Source: Hormiphora californensis (taxonomy: Eukaryota; Ctenophora; Tentaculata; Cydippida; Pleurobrachiidae). From it: a stretch of DNA of 64,000 bases. Both the position numbers and the translations under genes were made by a program. The first letter of the stretch is position 1, and every line of letters starts with the position of its first letter. Positions 9,622-19,874 of the stretch are shown here, in pieces. The notes beneath the pieces were generated by a model. That model did not search any database and was not told the origin of the DNA. It saw only the letters and a program-made list of their open reading frames with translations. Location: NCBI GenBank assembly GCA_020137815.1, contig CM035355.1, positions 5,297,003 through 5,361,002 of the forward strand. The letters are read 5' to 3'.

Positions 9622-9993
9622 GGCCCTATTGGGCAACTGAAACGAAGAGAGGTCGTCCCCGCTTACATATGTAAAATATGTTTGAGGTCATTTGACAGAA
9701 ACGACAACCTGAAGAGGCACGAAAGTACCTGTGGGAAGAGAGGACGTGGAACAGTAGAGTGTGGAAAGAGTTGTGGGAAGAAGTTCAAGATTGAGGGCAA
9801 ATGTAAGAACAACCATGAAAGGAGATGTGAGGGGAAAAAGGAAAGCGATAGAGAGCGACAAGGACAGGCACTGCCACCCCTGGACATCCACGCGATATCC
9901 TCTCGGAAGGCCTCCCTGATGGAGGTGCGGAGACATACTTCCCATATGGAAGTATTTTCGTGGTGCCACTGCTCGTGCAAACTGGAGGTGTAG
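9622..9993 (+). CDS. Two C2HC zinc fingers in tandem, possible element protein N-terminus
   Basis: Frame read from the module breakpoint. Finger 1: CKICLRSFDRNDNLKRHEST-C (C-x2-C-x12-H-x4-C). Finger 2: CGKSCGKKFKIEGKCKNNH-x3-C. Basic linker KRGRG between. The spacing and F-x-R pattern resemble the finger at 3.69 kb (CTKCDKLFDRHGNYYRH), so it may be the head of another polymerase-B-type mobile element, or a host zinc finger exon. The C-terminal part (from about 9895) runs into the repeated module and is not likely original. No start codon is certain. Confidence 0.5.
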   Translation, partial: GPIGQLKRREVVPAYICKICLRSFDRNDNLKRHESTCGKRGRGTVECGKSCGKKFKIEGKCKNNHERRCEGKKESDRERQGQALPPLDIHAISSRKASLMEVRRHTSHMEVFSWCHCSCKLEV

Positions 9994-10475
9994 TATTTTT
10001 ATGATAAACATTTATCTATTAATTATCTTTACTTTTACTTTTATCTTTACTTTTGCTTTTACTTTTACTTTTATCTTTACTTTTACATCTTTACTTTTAC
10101 TTTTATCTTTATCTTTACTTTTACTTTTACATCTTTACTTTTACATCATTTTTACATCTTTTACTTTTACATCCTTTTAAATTTAAATTAGCAAGGACCA
10201 CTACCCTGGTTATCGGGGCAGTTTTGGAAGAACAACACGTGATTTGAACGAAATAGAGACAGGAAATAGTTCATTCTCACATTTCTATTATCTTGTGTGT
10301 TGCTCTGCTGATCTAATTTATAAGAGTTCCGGAGTGCTGTAATGACCGACCAACAATATAGACCCTTAGAGACCCCGATATTGCACCTCAGAATGTGAGA
10401 ATGGACAACGAATTGTTCTACCTCCTCCCATCAGTATACATATCTAGTTATGGGAAAGAAGTTAAAGGATGGACG
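9899..10475. repeat. Dispersed module, copy 4
   Basis: Head, CTTTTA array, GGTTATCGGGGCAG block and the TACATATCTAGTTATGGGAAAG tail are all present in order, the most complete of the four copies. It overlaps the end of the zinc-finger frame. Confidence 0.85.
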
Positions 10476-10584
10476 AGGGAGGGACATGTGCGTAACCTCC
10501 CATGCGGATTTGAATGTCCTAGCCAGAACTGGAGATAGGCTCTCAATCACATTGTGGGGAAGAAACACAAAGGGGGACCACCAG

Positions 10585-10663
10585 GAAGGGGATGCCCATA
10601 AAAAGGTGCTATTAGTTAAATGTGGATACATATATCCCTTACCAGGTGTAAACCCTCCTTGAT
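10585..10663 (+). pseudogene. Second half of a U1-type zinc-finger module
   Basis: Encodes DHQEGDAHKKVLLVKCGY and ends at a CCAG/GTGTAAAC donor. H-x5-H with the following basic/hydrophobic run matches THQNGARHMKAVLVNHK of the intact finger at 35687. Upstream at 10500 the CxxC half is in a different frame (CGFECPSQNW then a stop), so this copy is broken. Confidence 0.45.
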
Positions 10664-11797
10664 TGGTGAGATCCCTTTTGGTGCCGCCCACTTCCAGATT
10701 AGAGAGATTTTAGGGACAATTTAAATTTTGATTAATATATGATATCCCTTTCCAGGTGTAAGCCCGGGATTGGCGGGATCGGACAATATTTAGTGTTTTT
10801 ATTTAGAAAATATATTTTTCAACGTGAAGAATATCATGTGTGATCCTATCGTGAAGGACCGACAAGGGGATGGCATTCCCGCATACCGATAAGACAGAAG
10901 GTTATATCGGGGAAGACTGGAATACGGGCATCTTTAAGCTTAAGAGTCGAGATCAAAGGAATCCCTATGCATATCCATTTGCTTTGTCGAACAAGGCAAA
11001 TACCCATCAGTTATAAGAGTGGAACCTACCGCTACTGTGCTACAAGAGTAAGAGCTGGTAATAAGAGCTTTACTTGAGGAGCAGCATGTAGCTTAAAATA
11101 TATAAATAGGAGATATAATAACATTTATTTTGTTCACGAAATATACTAATTAAATGGTAATAACAGTATATTATGTGATAGGTGTGAACTAATAGTTTGT
11201 TTGTGTGTGTAACGTGTGTGTGTGATGTGTGCCATGAGTGTCACAGTTTTCCTGAGTGTTCGTATGGAACGCGCGAGAGTTCCAGATGTGTTGTGAGATA
11301 TCGCGAGCGCGGAATCACGCCATATTCCCGCCGCGCGAGAGATGTTTTACCTCTGATGTTTTGTGAGAATGCAAGAAAGTTTGTCAAAACTTCTTCCTAA
11401 CAACTATACCTTCGTTTACCTTGAAACCTTCTTCTCACCATTGTAAGAACCTGTGTTTATCTTTATCTACGGAAATACATCGGTACGGTCACCCAACGCC
11501 CCTGGACCCTGAAACCCCCCACAATACCCCGAAACATATTATGTTATTAGGACGATGATCATACCGTAAAGAAGGACCAACAAGGTGATGGAATTTCCCG
11601 GCATACCAACTTCCCGATGACGAGGAAATGACATTTCGAATGTGTGTTGGAGAAGTCTCGGTCTCTCTGCCCACTCATGACCGGACCCACCAGACTCTCC
11701 CACCAAACTGGAGGGACACCGAGGAAGAAACATGGATACTGTTCAACGCGGATCTGACCGTACTCCAACGTCCCAACTGGAGGGAGTTGTAAAATAT

Positions 11798-11956
11798 GTG
11801 GCATGGAGACCGCCGATTCTGGCGAAGGCTGATCTTCGAAAAGTATCTTTCGGACATGCCGGAAGATGAGGAGATGATATGCGGATGGTGTGATGTAGTT
11901 CATACACATCTCACCAATCAAGGAGGGACCACCAGTGCAGGAAGGGGATGCCCATA
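11798..11956 (+). pseudogene. U1-type zinc-finger module (CGWC), copy 1
   Basis: Plus-strand frame reads FEKYLSDMPEDEEMICGWC then DVVHTHLTNQGG before shifting; the H-x5-H half (EGDAHKKFLLVRCGY) follows in another frame after GTGCAG at 11935-11940. A sister segment upstream (about 11618) encodes DDEEMTFRMCVG, so the PEDEEM-C unit is itself duplicated. The minus-strand frame of 120 codons over this stretch is judged a shadow. Confidence 0.45.
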
Positions 11957-12238
11957 AAAAGTTCCTATTAGTGAGATGTGGCTATATCCCCTTCAAGGTA
12001 TAAGCCCCCCTTAATTGGTGGGACGTGTGGGATGAAATTTATATATTTTATTACGTATTTATTTTTATTTAGTTTTTTAATTACCAATAGTCTTTATATT
12101 TCCATTATATCCGCTGTTCCTCAATCTCTAATGTCATAAGCTGGAGTATATTTCTAATTAACATCTGTAACATCTTTTTCTCTCTATAGCAAGATTCTGC
12201 AAGAATGAGCAACCTCACATGTATCCCATGCGGATTTT

Positions 12239-12409
12239 AAACTCCGCACAAAGCTCTCATTGCGATCGTGAAAAAGCACACTACTGTTTACCGCGCATGT
12301 AGAGGGCGCGCCACACCGTGGAATACCAATGAAGTGGTCTGAGAGAGGAGCTGCATAAAACACTGTATCATACTGTGAAATATATACCCCCAAATTCCTC
12401 ACACAACAC
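12239..12409. other. No gene seen
   Basis: Short unassigned sequence between duplication T copy 1 and the inverted repeat. Confidence 0.4.
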
Positions 12410-12423
12410 AACTTGTGTGGTGT

Positions 12424-12485
12424 GTTGGTATGATTCATCGACTACGAATCAGGATGTCCAGGGTTCAAATCCCGGTGTGGCTACT
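12424..12485 (+). pseudogene. tRNA-like sequence, Arg(ACG)-like 3' half
   Basis: CGACTACGAATCAGG resembles the anticodon arm of tRNA-Arg(ACG), and CAGGGTTCAAATCCCGG is a good T arm (internal promoter B box GGTTCAAATCC). D arm and acceptor are degenerate. Probably a tRNA-derived SINE or pseudogene. Inverted copy at 13550. Confidence 0.5.
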
Positions 12486-12736
12486 ATAAAATTTTTGTTG
12501 ACCTTTTTAATGTTCACTTTTCTCTTATTATCAGTTGGGAATAATTAAGTTAATTGCATTCATGAACACATACAATTACGGTGAATTAACTGATGATTTA
12601 AAACAGCAAATTATAAATAGAAGCAAGAAGTCAAACAATTGAAGTTTGAACACTCAGAGGACCCCCTATCAGGAAGCTGGATAAAAAATCTCGGGTGACC
12701 AAAAACTACACACCCTGACACCATCCATATTACACG

Positions 12737-12737
<1 letters not shown>

Positions 12738-12767
<30 letters not shown>

Positions 12768-12807
12768 CTCCTCTCATCCTCTCTCTCTTCTCTCTCTCTC
12801 TCTCCTC

Positions 12808-12852
<45 letters not shown>

Positions 12853-13119
12853 CTCTTCTCTCTCTCTCTCTCTCTTTTCTCTTTCTCAATCTACATTCTT
12901 TATCTATCTCTATCACTATCTCTATCACTATCTCTCAATAGTTTTTTTAACCACCCCTCGTTCTCTCTCCGTATCCCTCTTTCTCTCACGGGTATTATAG
13001 AGAGAGAAAGAGAGAGAGTTACCTTTGTAGTTACCTTTGTAGATGATCTGGTCGAATGTACGTCAGGCTAACAGACTGCTGACCGCGCCTTGAGAGGGAA
13101 AGATAGAGAGAGAGAGAGA

Positions 13120-13151
<32 letters not shown>

Positions 13152-13253
13152 TCGAGAGAGAGAGAGTAAAGAAGATAAAGAGATGAGGGGGAGAGAGGGG
13201 AGAGAGAGAGAGGGGAAGAGAGAAGGAGAGAGAAGAGGAAGGAGATAGAGAGA

Positions 13254-13310
<57 letters not shown>
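12738..13310. repeat. (CT)n / (GA)n microsatellite pair
   Basis: Polypyrimidine tract about 12738-12900 and polypurine tract about 13095-13310 on the same strand, forming the loop and inner stem of the surrounding inverted repeat. Short Arg/Glu-repeat frames here are repeat artefacts. Confidence 0.95.
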
Positions 13311-13549
13311 TGTAATATGGATGGTGTCAGGGTGTGTAGTTTTTGGTCACCCGAGATTTTTTATCCAGCTTCCTGATAGGGGGTCCTCTGAGTGTTCAAA
13401 CTTCAATTGTTTGACTTCTTGCTTCTATTATAATTTGCTGTTTTAAATCACAGTTAATCACCGTAATGTATGTGTTCATGAATGCAATTAACTTAATTAT
13501 TCCCAATGATATAGAGAAAGGGACATTAAAAAGTCAACAAAAAATTTAT

Positions 13550-13612
13550 AGAGCCACCCGGGATTGAACCTGGAATCCTGATTCGTAGTCGATGAATCAT
13601 ACCAAACACAAA
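13550..13612 (-). pseudogene. tRNA-like sequence, inverted copy
   Basis: Reverse complement reads GACTACGAATCAGGATTCC and GGTTCAATCCCGGGTGGCTC, closer to a canonical tRNA-Arg 3' half than the copy at 12424. Differences between the two arms are mostly within this segment. Confidence 0.5.
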
Positions 13613-13625
13613 ACAAGTTGTGGGT

Positions 13626-13770
13626 TTTTGAGGAAGGGTGGGGGTATATATTGCAAGGGAAAGGGGAGAGGAAAGGTTTAGGTGGGGGCCCCCAAAAAGG
13701 GGAAAAAGGGGGGGGAAAGGGGGAAAAATTTGGGAAAAGGGAAAGAAAATTTTTTAGGGGTTTTGGGGAA
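13626..13770. other. G/A-rich stretch, likely low-quality sequence
   Basis: The right arm should continue as the complement of 12330-12410 (CACAAGTTG...GAGGAATTTGGGGGTATATATTTCAC). Instead it decays progressively into runs of G and A (GGGG, AAAA) that keep only the landmarks GGGGGTATATAT and GAGAGGA. This pattern fits base-calling failure at a hairpin or read end better than biology. Normal sequence resumes near 13771. Confidence 0.6.
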
Positions 13771-14555
13771 TTTTATACATATCTAGTTACGGGAAAGAAG
13801 TCAATATAAAGGATGGACGAGGGAGGGACATGTGTGTAATCTCCAATGCGGATTTGAATGTCCTAGCCAGAACTGGAAACTGGCTCTCAATCAAATGGAG
13901 GGAGAGATAAAAAGGTGCTATTAGTTAAATGTGGATACATATATCTCTTTCCAGGTGTAAACCCTCCTTGATTGGTGAGATCCCTTTTGGTGCCGCCCAC
14001 TTCCAGATTAGAGAGATTTTAGGGACAATTTAAATTTTGATTGATATTTGATATCCCTTTCCAGGTGTAAGCCCGGGATTGGCGGGATCGGACAATATTT
14101 AGTATTTTTATTTAGAAAATATATTTTACAACGTGAAGAATATCATGTGTGATCCTATCGTGAAGGACCAACAGGGGATGTGCACAAGGGAGAGAAGAGC
14201 CAGAGAAGACGGGATTGTACCCGGCACTAAAGCCTGGAGAAGCAAAATCAACAGAGCGATTACCAGAGCCATCATCGAGATAAAAGAAGCCGAAAATAGG
14301 CTTGATATATGATAAATATGATAATGGGTGTAGTAATGTAGTATAGAGTAGGGAGTGAGGGACCTGAAATAGGGTACCAAACGTAGTATATCGACAAAAA
14401 GTTTCCGACTTCCCCGATGATGAGGAAATGACATTTCGCTTGTGTGGAGTCACACATACTATGTTGTTGGATAAGTCTCGGTCTCTCTGCCCATTCATGA
14501 CCGGACACCACAGACTCTCCCACCCAACTGGAGGGACTTGCGGCATGGAGATCGC

Positions 14556-14709
14556 CGATTCTGGCGAAGACTGATCTTCGAAAAGTATCTTTCGGACATG
14601 CCGGAAGATGAGGAGATGATATGCGGATGGTGTGATGTAGTACACACATGTCTCACCAATCAAGGAGGGAGCATCAGGAAGGAGATGCACATAAAAATGT
14701 CATATAAGT
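14556..14709 (+). pseudogene. U1-type zinc-finger module (CGWC), copy 2
   Basis: Reads FEKYLSDMPEDEEMICGWC, DVVHTCLTNQGG; the H half (EHQEGDAHKNV) is one base out of frame at about 14670. Restoring the count would give C-x2-C-x13-H-x5-H, the U1/matrin spacing. Ends at a CTTCCAG/GTATAAGC donor. The upstream sister SDFPDDEEMTFRLCG lies at about 14408. The 192-codon minus-strand frame across 14112-14690 is considered a shadow. Confidence 0.45.
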
Positions 14710-14935
14710 GAAATGTGGCTGCATCCCCTTCCAGGTATAAGCCCCCCTTAATTGGTGGGTCGTGTGGGATGAAATTTATATTTATTACATATTAAGTTTT
14801 ATTTAGCTTTTTAATTACCAATAGTCTTTATATTTCCATTATATCCGCTGTTCCTCAATCTCTAATTTCATAATTTTGAGTATATTTCTAATTAACCTCT
14901 AACATCTTTTTCTCTCTATAGCAAGATTCTGCAAG

Positions 14936-15050
14936 AATGAGCAACCTCACCTGTTTCTCATGCGGATTTGAATGTCCTAGCCAGAACTGGAAGCATGATC
15001 TGAGATCTCCCACACATTGGGGGGAAGAAACACCAAAACACAATTATATA
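14936..15050 (+). pseudogene. Second zinc-finger module (CGFECPSQNW), copy 2
   Basis: ATGAGCAACCTCACCTG opens MSNLTCFSCGFECPSQNW; one frame over, PHIGGKKHQN follows at about 15015, the H-x5-H end of a U1-type finger. Related broken copies at 12204 (MSNLTCIPCGF then stop) and 10490. Preceded by TCTATAGCAAG that resembles an acceptor. Confidence 0.4.
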
Positions 15051-15297
15051 ATTGTACTTTGTAGTACTTTTATTTAGAAAATATATATTTTACAACATGA
15101 AAGATCGACAAAGCATTACAGGTGCTGTCATGTGACAACAGTTCATTTATAATGACGATACTTTCGTCGCCACCAGGAGTCGACACAGACTACCGATGAC
15201 ACTGCTCTAACCAGTATACAGAAAGGTATTCAGGAATTGCAACCTGAGAAATATCATTAGCATCTTATACACTCACTTTTAAATGGGAGATCTATGA

Positions 15298-15845
15298 GCT
15301 GAATTCGAACAAGAAGATGACAACTGAACCAAAGGCAGTGGAACAAGCTGTGGGATCGTTCGGTGTTTACGGTAGCAGGGGCGTTAGTGTTCAGCGAACA
15401 ATCCGTTAGGAGGATTCGTGCGGAAAATCAAGGGGGCTTGACTTTCCAAGAGATTTTACTTGGCGGTAGAGCATGAAAGACGGAAAGTACAACAGAGCAT
15501 CTTTGCGGCTCTAAGGAACGTGGGTTCTATGAGAAATATGACGGTCAATGAACTATTGCGTCGTGTGAAAGATAGTGACGCAAGTCTTGTCCGAAAAATG
15601 ACAAGGTGCTTGACAAACATACCAGGTAAAGCTGGATGCTCAGTTGGAAAAGTTTGGAGCACCGACATAGTTCTTAGACAGTATAATTGGGCATGTACCG
15701 ATTGAGAAACCGTACAAAGCAACTGTATTGAGGGATGTGACTGCCACAGTTTTGGCAAGAAGGGCCGGTAAATTCAAAAAGCGACTTTATGAAGTTCCTC
15801 GAGTATACTCAACTCCAGTTGGAGATGAACGAGAATGTAGAGTAG
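15298..15845 (+). pseudogene. Possible Helitron Rep N-terminal fragment
   Basis: Open pieces in shifting frames. The best runs 15460-15705: FAALRNVGSMRNMTVNELL then RRVKDSDASLVRKMTRCLTN-IPG, reminiscent of the segment before the Rep domain in Helitron proteins (...lrnIrGTpqfW). A later piece reads ATVLARRAGKFKKRLYEVPR. Its position 1 kb upstream of the clear Helitron fragment at 16.6 kb supports, but does not prove, a common origin. Confidence 0.3.
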
Positions 15846-16598
15846 CTAGTTTTTATTGATATATAATAGTAGAAATGACTAAATTGTAATATAACTACAA
15901 GACAGGCAATAGTACTGGCAGAACAATGGCGGAAGGAGCAACAAACCAGAGGACGTAAAAGATGAAGCTACCCTTCATAACATGTGTCATGTTTAATCTC
16001 GGGCCGTAATCTACTCATTCACTCGGTGGTATATCTGACGAAACCTGGGGAGCCACTCTGAATGAATGAATATCGTACTAAAAAATAATTCTATTTTGGT
16101 AAAAATCTCAATAACTTCGACTGGAATTCCCAGTAAATACCTATCTAACTGTGGGTTTATAGCCCAACCGATGGAGTGCTACCTGGTACAATACATATTT
16201 CGTAACCTGGCAGTTTCTCTGACTGCATGTACTATGTATTAAACATTGGCCTGAATGCCAAACATGAATATGCCAGCCGTTGTTCCTCCACAACAGGCGT
16301 GATACCAGACTACTAGACCGAGCATTTTTCTTTTGCCGGTAAGACCGGTAGTACTCTGATTCAAAGTTTGGCCTTCCCCCCTCTGGAGGAGGAATGTCAA
16401 TTAAATAATAAATATATTATACTCCCACGCCGAGTATGTCGATTACATATATGATTAAAATTTTCTGTTTAGATTTATCGAGAAAAATGCTCAATTGCAA
16501 GTAAATGTATTATACTCCCATGTCGAGTACGTCGATGAAATATATAATTAAAATTGTCCATTTAGATTTATGGAGCACAATGCTCAATTTCAAGTAGG

Positions 16599-17026
16599 AT
16601 GCAATTCCATGTTGTGGAATATCCTTCCTACGGAAGGGAAATATTTGGGCTTGCAGTTCATGGGGAAGACTCATCCTCAATTGTACATTATGTGTCAAAA
16701 TATGCGACAAAGTGCGAGACGACCAATTTGGACAGTTTGTCAGACAAGAGAGTGACACCAAACGATTCTACAAGTTCACATACTCTAATATGCGCGATCG
16801 AGCTATGTCAGACCATGAAGCTGCTGATAGAATTTTACAACGAAATGGAGAGTTGTGGTCCAGTGAAACTTTAAAATGGGTAAATGCTACCACGCCCAAG
16901 TTTCGAAGCAGGACCATACGGGAAATTAAAGACTTAGAGAATGCCGACACAAATTCACAGATATTTTTCTGTAGGGATGAAATCAGCGACGTCATTAGAG
17001 AATATCATTACAATATAGAATATTAG
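16599..17026 (+). pseudogene. Helitron Rep/helicase fragment, frameshifted
   Basis: Frame 1 (from 16599) has SSSIVHYVSKYATKCETT, the Rep C-terminal YVxKYxxKxE motif that carries the second catalytic tyrosine area. From about 16750 the reading must shift frame to YKFTYSNMRDRAMSDHEAAD, the DRxMSxxEA motif, then WVNATTPKFRSRTIREIKDL and SQIFF...IREYHYN, all in the order seen in Helitron proteins between Rep and helicase. The frame closes at TAG 17024. At least one frameshift, no helicase domain: a dead remnant. Confidence 0.7.
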
Positions 17027-17394
17027 TCTTGCAAGTTGCAGCATTAACGTTAATAATTTTGTGTACTGTTTATTGGAAGCTAACCCCCCCCTTCCCATCT
17101 CCCGTTCTAGCAATGTTCTGCTAGTGGATCAAGCAGATGGCAGTTTAGTCAGCAGAAACGATGAGCTATATGAACAGCATGCGAGAATACGATGAGAAAG
17201 TTCTTAAAATCGTGGACAATGAGACCAATGAAGTCTATGAGCACCTCAATGGAGTCAAGTGCGATGTGAACACCGTGGCCAACCTGCCGCTTTAGAAAAC
17301 AGTAGAACTGCTCTAGCGTATATATTTTTATAGCGATATCTTTTTTACGATAATATGTTTAAAAGCGGGATATTAAGTGTAAATTTGATTTGAT

Positions 17395-17790
17395 TTGCTG
17401 TCGGAGATTATGGCTGACTGCTTGATCGGGCTACCACGCCCAAGTTTCGAAGCAGGACCCTGAGGCAAATAAATGGTAAGCCGGCCCAAAACAGGACTAG
17501 GAACAGGGTGGTGCCGTATACCCCTCCCCCGGTGCCAGTCGTACACCAAAGCTCCCCCGCCCACAACCGTCCCCTTATCGAGAACATACAATGACACAAT
17601 TGAAGATTAAAGGGCTGACTCATGTCATTTCAGCGGTGGAGACAACAAACCAGGAGCTGGAGAGCGAGGAGGAGTGGCAAGAGTATGGCCAACGGCAAAT
17701 TCACAGATATTTTTCTGTAGGGATGCAATCAGCGACGTCATTAGAGAATCTCATTACATTATAGAATATTAGTCTTGCAGCATTTTTAGG
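17395..17790 (+). repeat. Partial duplicate of Helitron fragment segments
   Basis: GCTACCACGCCCAAGTTTCG at 17428 repeats 16885, and CAGATATTTTTCTGTAGGGA at 17704 repeats 16958, followed by the same ATAGAATATTAGTCTTGCAG. Between them is unrelated Pro-rich sequence. So the remnant was duplicated in pieces. Confidence 0.8.
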
Positions 17791-17799
17791 GGTGTAATT

Positions 17800-18868
17800 T
17801 AGGCCGGGTGCAGGTGTCGTTCAGGGATGAACGATAAGAGTTACAATGACCGGTTCGCCGGATCGGTCAAAATATAAACGAAAAATTTGGCGTAGTTCTT
17901 GGGAATTTTCGTAAGGCCAAAAAGAAACCCCACAGTTGTTCTACCAAAACGAATTGATGCTATACAAGCCATGGCGAAAGGACTGTAAGGATTGTAAAGG
18001 AAGTAAAAGTAAAGGAAGACAAATTCAGTTTCCTTTTGGGAGGGGGAGGGAATGTAGAGTATGTATGTTTCTGTGGGGAAACAGTATAAAGAGTGGTAGA
18101 ACAATTGAAAATAAGATTAACGGTACATAAAAGAGTTTAGTTATTGAAATTAAGACGGGAACACACGGGCACAGTTCCAGACAAAATGAACTGAATACGG
18201 GGAATGGTTTCCTAAGCTCTTCAACCATACAAGATAAGGAAGAAGATAAACTTCTACAGGGGGGAATGGATGGGGCTTAATGAACTGGATGAACACGCAA
18301 TTTAGTTTTCTTTTCCACCAGAGCGGCCAGTCTAGGAAACGGCCTTATCTTAGTCTGTGTACAAGAGACCCGCAAAGTCTGAGTACTACTGAGTCAGAAA
18401 TCGATAATGGAACACGCTACCTTGGTGATCATCTTGGTTCTACATCCTTCCGTCACATGCCCAAACTCGTTCAGGGACGGTGTGCTGAACTGGAATGCTG
18501 ATAATGTGTTTGAAACTAGCATGAAGCATATTGTGCCGATATTCATGTATCAAACTAGCATGAAGCATATTTTATTTTTATTATTATTATTTTTCACTAA
18601 CAGGTGAACGCCTGTAAAGCACGTATGTTTTAGCCGCTACAGTTTGTTACCAATAAATCCGTGCTTATAAACCCCTCCCTTTGGTGGCTTCGCAGGTCGG
18701 GCAGTATATGGTGTAGCGAATTATCCTAGCAGATGACCCCCTACATACATGCCCGGGTTTATTGATTGTATACATTTACATATTATTGTTGATTTTGTCT
18801 CATCAATAGGATTGTTATGTCGTAAACTCGAAAACTTAAGTTTAAGAATAATTAGGGAGTATTGGTGA
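17800..18868. other. No supported gene
   Basis: Several open frames of 60-90 codons on both strands, none with a domain. A 20-bp direct repeat AAACTAGCATGAAGCATATT occurs at about 18511 and 18553. Might contain exons of an unrecognised gene around 18280-18520. Confidence 0.3.
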
Positions 18869-19816
18869 AAATCTTGGACAAAATTTGTAACAAGCTAATT
18901 TCTTCACCAACTGGCTCAGATGGGTGTCTAGTAATGCCAAAAAAAAATCAATGATGATCGGGAGCGCGCACGCACCGTAGCGCGCGAAAATGCTTCACGT
19001 GCATTTCTAGCTTAGAACAAAAAATGAAAACCAACTTAGGAAAGGAGTAGAGACAAATCTGAGGGCACTAAAATGTGTAGCGTCCTCGCATTAGTGGGGG
19101 TAGGTGCCGGAATTAAGTCTCTATCTGATCTGGTTAATTAGATAATTGGATAATTAGGTTTGTGCATAACCGTTTTTTGGCTATACGGCTATAGCCACTT
19201 AGGAATGGTTTAGAGACTTTTCACTGGTGCCATTTTGTTCAGAACAAAATTTTAATCTAAGAGTTGTGGAAAAATTTAGGGCCTATCTCTTACCGTTTAG
19301 GCGTAATTTGCGGTGAAAGGAAGCCAATTAACTCATTTTTTCGCATTTTCGACTAATTTGGCATCCCTTCAGCGCAAATTACGCCTAAACGGTAAGAGAT
19401 AGGCCCTAAATTTTTCCACAACTCTTAGATTAAAATTTTGTTCTGAACAAAATGGCACCAGTGAAAAGTCTCTAAACCATTCCTAAGTGGCTATAGCCGT
19501 ATAGCCAAAAAACGGTTATGCACAAACCTAATTATCCAATTATCTAATTAACCAGATCAGATAGAGACTTAATTCCGGCACCTACCCCCACTAATGCGAG
19601 GACGCTACACATTTTAGTGCCCTCAGATTTGTCTCTACTCCTTTCCTAAGTTGGTTTTCATTTTTTGTTCTAAGCTAGAAATGCACGTGAAGCATTTTCG
19701 CGCGCTACGGTGCGTGCGCGCTCCCGATCATCATTGATTTTTTTTTGGCATTATTAGACACCCATCTGAGCCAGTTGGTGAAGAAATTAGCTTGTTACAA
19801 ATTTTGTCCAAGATTT
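18869..19816. mobile_element. Near-perfect palindrome, 444-bp arms (foldback MITE)
   Basis: Arms 18869-19312 and 19373-19816 with a 60-bp spacer; only a few mismatches (for example GTCTAGTAATG against CATTATTAGAC). Contains CACTAATGCGAGGACGCTACACA and TAATTGGATAATTAG, both shared with the copy at 29.2-29.9 kb. No frame inside. No target duplication visible at the arm tips, so the boundaries may not be the element ends. Confidence 0.85.
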
Positions 19817-19874
19817 GGCCCTTTCATCATTAGTACTGCCTAACTAGAAGGGCGATAAAGTTATTGCAGATTCA

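Larger units (their letters stand above)
10437..12238. repeat. Segmental duplication T, copy 1
   Basis: Stretches TACATATCTAGTTATGGG...GTGAAGGACC (10437-10862) and 11620-12238 are matched in the same order by 13772-14170 and 14420-14965. The 12.4-13.7 kb in-between holds the large inverted repeat. Confidence 0.85.
12410..13625. mobile_element. Large imperfect inverted repeat with GA/CT core
   Basis: Arms of about 330 bp: 12410-12742 and its reverse complement 13306-13625 (for example GGTCACCCGAGATTTTTTAT at about 13345 against the left arm near 12690). The loop is a CT-rich then GA-rich microsatellite (about 12738-13310), itself roughly self-complementary, so the whole locus can fold into a very long hairpin. 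Both arms carry the same tRNA-like sequence. Likely a foldback element or an inverted duplication primed at a microsatellite; no target duplication found. Confidence 0.75.
13772..15060. repeat. Segmental duplication T, copy 2
   Basis: Same order of blocks as 10437-12238, with internal deletions (for example the stretch matching 10540-10590 is collapsed at about 13885). Confidence 0.85.

Noticed and set aside
12611-12928. Arg/Glu-repeat protein on the minus strand
   Set aside because: Translation of the CT/GA microsatellite.
14112-14690. 192-codon minus-strand frame (and 11559-11921, 120 codons)
   Set aside because: The plus strand carries duplicated PEDEEM-CGWC modules with splice-like ends; the minus frames have no domain and are not kept between the two copies beyond the shared DNA.
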